From Prauserella cavernicola (GTDB taxonomy: Bacteria; Actinomycetota; Actinomycetes; Mycobacteriales; Pseudonocardiaceae): a stretch of 64,000 bases of DNA. The DNA lies in NCBI RefSeq assembly GCF_016595675.1, contig NZ_JAENJH010000007.1:186001-250000 (forward strand), written 5' to 3'. Made by a program: the position numbers and the translations under genes. Below the pieces are notes generated by a model that worked only from the letters and a program-made list of their open reading frames with translations, was not told where the DNA came from and did no database searches. Positions 1 through 6,291 of this stretch are shown one piece after another. The first letter of the stretch is position 1. Every line of letters starts with the position of its first letter.

Positions 1-877
1 CCAGCACCCGGCCCACCTCGTCGTCGACGAAACTCACCATCGCGTAGTAGGCCGCGCGGGTCTGCCGCAGCTCGTCGGCGGTGTAGTCGGTGTAGCCCCG
101 TTCGTGCCCCGCGTAGGACTCACGTGAGGCCTCCCGCAGGATGGCGGGCTTGACGTCCAGCTCGCCCTCACACGTGACCGGCGGGGCCAGCTCCTCGGGG
201 CGGTAGCGGTCGAGGTACTCCTGGGGTGCCCCGAAACCGTGGTGCGGGTCGAAGAAGTTCGCGATGAAACAGAACGGCTTGCCGTCCTCCCTCCCGCTGG
301 TGAGGAACTCGACCGTCTCGTCCCCGATCCACCTGGTGTAGTGCGCCTCGGTGGGCAGCTCGTCGAAACCGAGCGGATCGGCGGGATCCAGTGCCCTGGC
401 GTGGAGTTGCGGCCACGCCGCACTGAGCCACCGGTGGTACTGGTTCTCCGACGAGCCTGGGTAGGGATCGTGCGCCCAGCGGAACACGCGGAAGCCGTCG
501 TCGAGTCTGGGTTCGGTGCGGCCCGCGAAACAGGCCGACAGATGGAACTTCCCGGCCAGGCCGGTGTCGTATCCGGCGTCGGCGAGGTCGCGGGTGAACA
601 GGCGGGCGTGCGGGGACAGGCCGACGCCGTTGGCCCACAGGCCGTGCGAGTGGACGTACTGGCCGGTCATCAAGCTGGCGCGAGAGGGCGCGCAGACCGG
701 GCTCTGGACGTAGCAGTTCTCGAACAGCACGCCCTGTGCGGCCAGCCGGTCGATCGCGGGTGTCTCGATCTCGGCGTTGCCCGCCGCGCGCAGGGCGTTG
801 AACCGCTGCTGGTCGGTGCACAGGATCAGGATGTTGGGACGATCCCGGGCCGCGGCATCGTCGGTGGTGTCGGGCAT
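1..877 (-). CDS. Type I sulfatase, C-terminus off the window
   Basis: Sulfate-ester hydrolase of the formylglycine (type I, alkaline-phosphatase-fold) family. The visible 292 N-terminal codons begin with an RPNILILCTDQQR metal-binding strand (residues 14-26). They continue through a Cys62-Ala-Pro-Ser-Arg66 signature, the CxPSR site at which a generating enzyme converts Cys to formylglycine. No signal peptide is visible, so it is probably cytoplasmic. The ATG at 877 is preceded by GGAGGACTGATC, a strong ribosome site. It lies downstream of a LacI regulator on the same strand, with a perfect 12-bp palindrome 80 bp upstream, so induction by a sulfated compound is a reasonable inference. The substrate cannot be named. 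The 3' end lies beyond base 1. Confidence 0.88.
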   Translation of the reverse strand, partial: MPDTTDDAAARDRPNILILCTDQQRFNALRAAGNAEIETPAIDRLAAQGVLFENCYVQSPVCAPSRASLMTGQYVHSHGLWANGVGLSPHARLFTRDLADAGYDTGLAGKFHLSACFAGRTEPRLDDGFRVFRWAHDPYPGSSENQYHRWLSAAWPQLHARALDPADPLGFDELPTEAHYTRWIGDETVEFLTSGREDGKPFCFIANFFDPHHGFGAPQEYLDRYRPEELAPPVTCEGELDVKPAILREASRESYAGHERGYTDYTADELRQTRAAYYAMVSFVDDEVGRVL

Positions 878-956
878 GATCAGTCCTCCTCGAACGTCAC
901 GCCGCCGGCCGTGACTCTCGGACCGGACGGGCCGTGATCATCGATGCGAGGCAATT

Positions 957-968
957 TACAACGTTGTA
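957..968. promoter_or_regulatory. Putative LacI-family operator
   Basis: TACAACGTTGTA is a perfect 12-bp palindrome with a central CG, the classical architecture of LacI/GalR operators. It sits between the LacI regulator gene and the sulfatase it precedes. Regulation by the adjacent LacI protein is inferred from position. Confidence 0.6.
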
Positions 969-1017
969 GAAGACGCGTAAAGCCCTCGCCGCGAGACGGA
1001 GCCGGTGGGGATGTGCC

Positions 1018-2031
1018 CTAGCGGCGGGTGCTCTCGCGGGCGACGACGGTGAACTCCGCCGAGACCGCGAGCGGTGGACCTGCCTCGAGACCGTCGGCCG
1101 CTGCGTCGATGCGCCTGGTCAGCGCCGCCACGGCGGAACGCGCGATGCCTTCCTTGTCCGGGGCGACGGTCGACAGCGTCGGTGTGGTCACGCGGCTGGC
1201 GGCGATGTCGTCGATGCCGATGACGGCGACGTCCTCCGGCACCCGGTATCCCCGGGCTCGTGCGGCGCGCATGGCCGCGAGGCCGAGGTCGTCGTTGAAG
1301 CAGAACAGCCCGTCGACCCCGGCGGCGAGCAGGTGCTCCACCGCGGCGGCGACGTCAGCGGGCCCGTCGGTCGGCGGGAAGGCGATGAGTTCGGGCGTGA
1401 ACGAGTGGCCCGCGGCCTCGATCGCCTCGCGGTAGCCGTCGCGCCGCAGGTCCATCACGACGGCGCTCACCGAGTCCCGTGGCGGCATCACCAGGCCGAT
1501 CCGGGCGCATCGGCGTTCCAGCAGGTGCTCGGTCGCCGCCCGCGCCGCCGCGCGGCTGTCGATGCCCACGCTGTCGGCGGTCTCGTGCAGGCGTTCGCCG
1601 AGCAGTACCAGCGGCGTGCGGTCCCTGCGCGTGGTCAGATCCGTACTGGTCAGGCGCCACGGGCACAGGATCACGCCGTCGACGAAGTCGGCGTGGAAGC
1701 CCTCGGTCAGCCGGTGCTCGCGGTCCGCGACGCCGTCCGTGCAGTCGATGAGCACGGTCAGCGACCGCGACTCGGCCTCCTTGACCAGCAGCTGTGCGAG
1801 TTCGGCGAAGTAGGCGTTGCGGATCGAGGGCAGGCCCACCGCGATCATCCCGGACCGGCCGCGCCGCAGATTGCGCGCCGACACGTTGGGCCGGTAGTCG
1901 AGCTCGCGCAGCGCGGCCTCGACCTTGGACCGCGTCGCGGCCGACACGAACTGGTAGCCGTTTACGACGTTGGAAACGGTCTTCACCGACACGCCCGCGA
2001 GTTGCGCGACGTCCCGCAACCGACTGCCCAC
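1018..2031 (-). CDS. LacI-family transcriptional regulator
   Basis: A 337-residue repressor of normal family length. The N-terminal helix-turn-helix (residues 4-25, LRDVAQLAGVSVKTVSNVVNG) is followed by the hinge helix near residues 47-57. A periplasmic-binding-protein-like sugar-binding core begins with GMIAVGLPSIRNAYFAEL and contains the GIDDIAAS segment near the C-terminus. The start is GTG at 2031 with AAGG about 9 bases upstream. It is the first gene of a minus-strand pair with the sulfatase, and the TACAACGTTGTA palindrome lies in the gap. It most likely represses the sulfatase until an effector binds. The effector is unknown, though a sulfated sugar or its desulfated product would fit. 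Confidence 0.9.
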   Translation of the reverse strand: MGSRLRDVAQLAGVSVKTVSNVVNGYQFVSAATRSKVEAALRELDYRPNVSARNLRRGRSGMIAVGLPSIRNAYFAELAQLLVKEAESRSLTVLIDCTDGVADREHRLTEGFHADFVDGVILCPWRLTSTDLTTRRDRTPLVLLGERLHETADSVGIDSRAAARAATEHLLERRCARIGLVMPPRDSVSAVVMDLRRDGYREAIEAAGHSFTPELIAFPPTDGPADVAAAVEHLLAAGVDGLFCFNDDLGLAAMRAARARGYRVPEDVAVIGIDDIAASRVTTPTLSTVAPDKEGIARSAVAALTRRIDAAADGLEAGPPLAVSAEFTVVARESTRR

Positions 2032-2198
2032 AACGCCAACCTTCGATCCGTGACCTCGATATCTGCGGCAACTCTACAAGCCCCGCGCGATCGGGCCGGC
2101 CGTCCGCGTGCCGCCCGGGGTTCACTGGTCGCACCAATCGTGATCGAGTTTCAGCTCACAGTTCGAAAACCTTTCATGATCCATCCGCCTTGGTTACC

Positions 2199-2217
2199 TT
2201 AGGCAAGGCTAAGCACA
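2199..2217 (+). promoter_or_regulatory. IdeR/DtxR-type iron box
   Basis: TTAGGCAAGGCTAAGCACA matches the 19-bp actinobacterial iron-box consensus TWAGGTWAGSCTWACCTWA at about 15 of 19 positions. It lies 94 bp upstream of the siderophore-binding lipoprotein gene. Iron-dependent repression by an IdeR/DtxR homologue, not encoded in this window, is expected. Confidence 0.8.
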
Positions 2218-2310
2218 CTCGTGGGTGAATTCCCTGTGCCGCCGACCGGCCGACCGAGTGTTCGGTCGGGCCGATGTCGGTGTTCGTCTTCGAAGAAAGA
2301 GGTCTATCCG

Positions 2311-3348
2311 GTGCGCTCACGTCGCCTGCGGGCGGGAGTCGTTGCCACTGCCGCCGCACTGGTTCTCAGTGCCTGTTCGTCCACGGACGGGGGTGACGAC
2401 ACCGACTCGGGTTCGGGCGGGTCCTCCGGGGACTCCTTCCCGGTGATCATCGACCACGCCTTCGGCTCGACGACGATCGAGGAGCAGCCCGAGCGCGTCG
2501 CCGCCGTGGCGTGGAGCAACCAGGAAGTCCCGCTCGAGCTCGGCATCGTGCCCGTGGGCATGGCGAAGGCGAACTTTGGCGACGACGACGGCGATGGCGT
2601 GCTGCCGTGGGTCGAGGCGAAGCTCGAGGAGCTGGGCGCCGAGACCCCGGCGCTGTTCGACGAGACCGACGGCATCGACTTCGAGGCCGTGTCCGACACG
2701 CAGCCCGACGTCATCCTCGCGCCGTACTCCGGGCTCACGGAGGAGGAGTACACGACGCTGAGCGAGATCGCCCCCGTGGTCGCCTACCCCGAGACGGCGT
2801 GGGGAACCTCGTGGCGCGACAGCATCACGATGAGCAGCAAGGCGCTCGGCCGGGCCTCGGACGGCGAGGCGATGATCGCCGGCATCGAGGGCCAGATCGA
2901 GGAGATCACGGCGAAGTACCCGCAGCTCGAGGGTAAGTCCGCCATGTTCATCACCCACTTCGACACCACGGACCTGAGCCAGATCGGCTTCTACACCACG
3001 CACGACACGCGCACCGAGTTCTTCACCGACCTGGGCATGACCATGCCGGACAGCATCGCCTCGGCGTCGGAGGGCACGGACAAGTTCACGTTGCGGCAGA
3101 GCGCCGAGCAGATCGACACCTTCAACGACGTGGACGTCATCGTCGGCTACGGCGACGACGAGGTGGCCGCCGCACTGGCCGCCGACCCGCTGATGTCGAA
3201 GATGCGGGCGGTGGCCAACGACTCGGTGGTCATGCTCTCGGGCGACTCGCCGGCGGGGACCGCGGCCAACCCGACGCCGATGTCGGTGTCGTGGGTGCTG
3301 GAGGAGTACGCCGGGCACCTCGCCGAGGCCGCCGACAAGGTCAAGTGA
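2311..3348 (+). CDS. Iron-siderophore ABC transporter substrate-binding lipoprotein
   Basis: Extracytoplasmic siderophore-binding protein of the FecB/FepB (TroA-fold) family, 345 residues. The GTG at 2311 is chosen over an in-frame upstream start because GAAGAAAGAGG precedes it and the protein then opens with a proper lipoprotein signal. That signal has Arg residues 2-7, a hydrophobic stretch, and lipobox LSAC with Cys22 as the lipidated residue. An acidic Ser/Gly/Asp linker follows before the binding domain (from about residue 45, with the typical PERVAAVAW strand). It is the first gene of a four-gene operon whose cistrons overlap by GTGA, downstream of an iron box. The siderophore is unknown. 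Iron limitation should induce it. Confidence 0.92.
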   Translation: MRSRRLRAGVVATAAALVLSACSSTDGGDDTDSGSGGSSGDSFPVIIDHAFGSTTIEEQPERVAAVAWSNQEVPLELGIVPVGMAKANFGDDDGDGVLPWVEAKLEELGAETPALFDETDGIDFEAVSDTQPDVILAPYSGLTEEEYTTLSEIAPVVAYPETAWGTSWRDSITMSSKALGRASDGEAMIAGIEGQIEEITAKYPQLEGKSAMFITHFDTTDLSQIGFYTTHDTRTEFFTDLGMTMPDSIASASEGTDKFTLRQSAEQIDTFNDVDVIVGYGDDEVAAALAADPLMSKMRAVANDSVVMLSGDSPAGTAANPTPMSVSWVLEEYAGHLAEAADKVK

Positions 3349-4388
3349 GCACCTCGATCGAACCGAACACCCCGGGCGCCGCCGTCGTGCGGCGCTCGGG
3401 CCGTGTTCGGGCTTTCTGGTTGCTCGTCGTCCTCGCGGCACTGTTCGCCGCGATGGTGGCGTCGGTGGTGGCCGGGGTCCGCGTCGTGTCGATCGACGAG
3501 GTCCTCGCCGGGGTCGGCGGTGCGGCCGACACGCTCGCCGAGGCCGCCGTCGCGCAGCGCGTGCCGCGCACGGTGCTGGCGGTGCTCGTCGGTGCGGCCC
3601 TCGGGCTCGCGGGTGCCGTGATGCAGGGCGTGACCCGGAACCCGTTGGCGGATCCCGGAATCCTCGGCGTGAACATGGGCGCCTCGCTGGCCATCGCGAC
3701 CGGCATGGTCTCGTTCGGACTCGTCAGCGCGGCGTCGCACATCTGGGTCGCGATCCTGGGCGCGGCGGTGGCCGCGGTGTTCGTCTACGCCGTCGGCTCG
3801 CTCGGCAGGGGCGGCCCGACCCCGCTCAAACTGGCGCTGGCCGGTGCGGTCACCTCGGCCGCGCTGGCCTCACTGATCAGCGCCGTCATCCTGGCGCGCA
3901 ACGACATCGCGGCGACCTTCCGCTCCTGGCAGATCGGCGGCGTGGGGGGCGCGTCGTTCGACCGCATCTCGCAGGTGCTGCCCTTTCTCGCCGTGGGCGC
4001 GGTGGTGTGCCTGCTCGCCGCGCGCGGCCTGAACTCACTGGCACTGGGCGACGACCTGGCCGCCGGGCTCGGCGAACGGGTCGCGCTCATCCGGCTCGGC
4101 GCGTCGTTCGGCGCGGTGGTGCTGTGCGGCGCGGCGACCGCCGCGGCGGGCCCGATCGCGTTCGTCGGCCTCGTGGTGCCACATCTGTGCCGGTTGCTGA
4201 TCGGGGTGGACCATCGGTGGCTGCTGCCGTTCTCGGCGCTGGGCGGCGCCGTGCTGCTGACCGTGGCCGACGTCGTCGGACGGCTGGTGGCCAGACCGGA
4301 GGAGCTCGACGTCGGCATCATCACCGCGTTCGTCGGCGCCCCATTCTTCATCTGGATCGTCCGCAGGCAGAAAGTGCGTGCACTGTGA
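3345..4388 (+). CDS. Iron-siderophore ABC transporter permease (first of pair)
   Basis: FecCD-family integral membrane permease, 347 residues, with multiple hydrophobic segments and the family motif GAVMQGVTRNPLADPGILG near residue 90. The GxxxxHxCR segment (FVGLVVPHLCRLLIG) near residue 285 is typical of the loop contacting the ATPase. GTG 3345 overlaps the preceding stop by four bases (GTGA), so the much longer upstream open frame is not the start. It should heterodimerise with the permease encoded next to it and move ferric siderophore across the inner membrane. Confidence 0.92.
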   Translation: MSTSIEPNTPGAAVVRRSGRVRAFWLLVVLAALFAAMVASVVAGVRVVSIDEVLAGVGGAADTLAEAAVAQRVPRTVLAVLVGAALGLAGAVMQGVTRNPLADPGILGVNMGASLAIATGMVSFGLVSAASHIWVAILGAAVAAVFVYAVGSLGRGGPTPLKLALAGAVTSAALASLISAVILARNDIAATFRSWQIGGVGGASFDRISQVLPFLAVGAVVCLLAARGLNSLALGDDLAAGLGERVALIRLGASFGAVVLCGAATAAAGPIAFVGLVVPHLCRLLIGVDHRWLLPFSALGGAVLLTVADVVGRLVARPEELDVGIITAFVGAPFFIWIVRRQKVRAL

Positions 4389-5422
4389 CTCTCACCGCCA
4401 CCGTCGACCTCGTCGTCAGGGCCAGGGCGCGGCGATCCCTGCGCAGGCGCGTCGTGATCGGGACGCTGTCGGTCCTCGTCCTCGTGGCCATCGCCGTGTC
4501 GCTCATGGTGGGGCAGCGGTTCTACCCGCCGGGCGACGTGCTCGCCGTGATCTTCGGCGAGCGGGTCCCCGGAGCGTCGTTCACCGTCGGCCGGCTGCGG
4601 TTGCCACGCGCCGTGCTGGCGCTGCTCGTCGGTCTCAGCTTCGGGCTCGGCGGCGTGACGTTCCAGACCATGCTGCGCAACCCGCTCGCGAGCCCGGACC
4701 TGATCGGCATCAGCGCGGGCGCCAGTGCCGCCGCGGCGTTCGCGATCGTCACGTTCTCGCTGTCCGGGGTGGCCGTCGAGGTCTTCGCGGTCACGGCGGG
4801 ACTCGGCGTCGCGCTGCTGATCTATGTGCTGTCCTACCGGGGCGGTGTGGCGGGCACCCGGCTGATCCTGGTGGGCATCGCCATCGCCGCGATGCTGGAC
4901 AGCGCGATCAACTGGGTGCTCAGCAGGGCGGGGGAGTGGGACCTGCAGCAGGTGCTGCGGTGGCTCACCGGCAGCCTCAACGGCGTCGGCTGGTCCGACG
5001 TGGTGTCGGTGCTGTGCGCCGTCGTGGTGCTCGGCCCGCTGTTGCTCGCGCAGACCCGCCGCCTGGCCACCATGCAGCTCGGCGACGACGCGGCGTCGGC
5101 TCTGGGCGTGCGCCTCGACGTCACCAGGGTCCTCGTGATCGTCAGCGCCGTCGGGCTGATCTCGTTCGCGACCGCGGCGACCGGGCCGATCGCGTTCGTC
5201 GCGTTCCTGTCGGGTCCGATCGCGGCCAGGCTCGTCGGGCCGAGCGGCTCGCTGATGATCCCCGCCGCACTCGTCGGTGCGCTACTCGTGCTCGTGGGCG
5301 ACTTCACCGGGCAGTTCCTGCTGGGCGAGCGGTATCCCGTCGGCATCGTCACCGGGGTGCTCGGGGCGCCGTACCTGATCTATCTCATCATCCGCACCAA
5401 CCGTGCCGGAGGCTCACTGTGA
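4385..5422 (+). CDS. Iron-siderophore ABC transporter permease (second of pair)
   Basis: Second FecCD-family permease, 345 residues, again starting at a GTG overlapping the previous stop as GTGA. Diagnostic segments are TFQTMLRNPLASPDLIGISAGAS near residue 95, GDDAASALGVRLDVTR in the middle, and GPIAFVAFLSGPIAARLVG near residue 280. Unlike the first permease, the ATPase-contact loop lacks the PHLCR form and reads SGPIAARL, which is usual for FecD/FepG-type partners. Translational coupling through the whole operon implies stoichiometric production of the importer. Confidence 0.92.
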   Translation: MTLTATVDLVVRARARRSLRRRVVIGTLSVLVLVAIAVSLMVGQRFYPPGDVLAVIFGERVPGASFTVGRLRLPRAVLALLVGLSFGLGGVTFQTMLRNPLASPDLIGISAGASAAAAFAIVTFSLSGVAVEVFAVTAGLGVALLIYVLSYRGGVAGTRLILVGIAIAAMLDSAINWVLSRAGEWDLQQVLRWLTGSLNGVGWSDVVSVLCAVVVLGPLLLAQTRRLATMQLGDDAASALGVRLDVTRVLVIVSAVGLISFATAATGPIAFVAFLSGPIAARLVGPSGSLMIPAALVGALLVLVGDFTGQFLLGERYPVGIVTGVLGAPYLIYLIIRTNRAGGSL

Positions 5423-6237
5423 CCACCACCCACACGCTCGCGGTGGAGAAGCTGACCATCGGCTACGGCGAGCGCACCGTCATCACCAACCTCGACCTGG
5501 CCATCCCTCCCGGCGAGATCACCGTGATCGTCGGTGCGAACGCCTGCGGCAAGTCGACCCTGCTCCGCTCGATGTCGCGGCTGCTCGCGCCTCAGTCGGG
5601 CCGGGTGCTGCTCGACGGCAAGCTCGTGCACCGCACGTCGGCCAAGGAACTGGCCCGCGTGATGGGGCTGCTCCCGCAGTCGCCGCTGGCGCCGGAGGGC
5701 ATCACGGTCTCCGAGCTCGTCGGCCGCGGCAGGCACCCGCACCAGGGAATCCTGTCGCGCTGGAAGACCGAGGACGACGTCGCCGTGGCCGCCGCGCTGG
5801 AGGCGACCTCGACCGTCGAGCTGACCGACCGCGCCGTCGACGAGCTCTCCGGCGGGCAGCGCCAGCGCGTCTGGATCGCGATGGCACTGGCCCAGCAGAC
5901 CGACCTGCTGCTGTTGGACGAGCCGACGACCTTTCTGGACGTGAGCCACCAGATCGAGGTCCTGGACCTGCTCACCGACCTGAACCGCGATCGCGGCACC
6001 ACCATCGTGATGGTGCTGCACGACCTGAACCTGGCGGCCCGCTACGCCGACTACCTCATCGCGCTGGCCGACGGCGGCCTGCACGCCGCGGGCAGCGCCG
6101 AGGACGTGCTGACGGCCGACACCGTGCGCACGGTCTTCGGGCTCGACTGCCAGGTGATCGAGGACCCGGTCTCGGGACGGCCGCTCATGCTGCCGATCGG
6201 CAAGCACCGGGTCCGGGCCGCCCAGCACGACGGCTGA
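5419..6237 (+). CDS. Iron-siderophore ABC transporter ATP-binding protein
   Basis: FecE/FepC-type ATPase of 272 residues. It has Walker A GANACGKST (about residues 37-45), a Q-loop at LLPQSPLAPEG, ABC signature LSGGQRQR (about 142-149), Walker B LLLLDEPTTFLD and the switch His in MVLHDLNLAARY. GTG 5419 overlaps the stop of the upstream permease by four bases. It energises ferric-siderophore uptake with the two permeases and the lipoprotein. The operon ends here with a strong hairpin 5 bases downstream. Confidence 0.94.
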   Translation: MTTTHTLAVEKLTIGYGERTVITNLDLAIPPGEITVIVGANACGKSTLLRSMSRLLAPQSGRVLLDGKLVHRTSAKELARVMGLLPQSPLAPEGITVSELVGRGRHPHQGILSRWKTEDDVAVAAALEATSTVELTDRAVDELSGGQRQRVWIAMALAQQTDLLLLDEPTTFLDVSHQIEVLDLLTDLNRDRGTTIVMVLHDLNLAARYADYLIALADGGLHAAGSAEDVLTADTVRTVFGLDCQVIEDPVSGRPLMLPIGKHRVRAAQHDG

Positions 6238-6241
6238 GCAC

Positions 6242-6282
6242 CCGAGAGGCTGGGCGGACCACCGGCCCGCCCAGCCTCTCGG
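6242..6282. terminator. Bidirectional hairpin terminator
   Basis: A perfect 16-bp inverted repeat, CCGAGAGGCTGGGCGG at 6242-6257 and its complement at 6267-6282, with a 9-nt loop. It lies between the convergent iron-uptake operon and the large secreted protein gene. There is no T-tract, as is common for actinobacterial terminators. Confidence 0.8.
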
Positions 6283-6291
6283 CTCACCGGC

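Noticed and set aside
2221-2310. Upstream start for the siderophore-binding protein
   Set aside because: The extra 30 residues precede a perfect lipoprotein signal and would bury it; the ribosome site is at 2294-2302.
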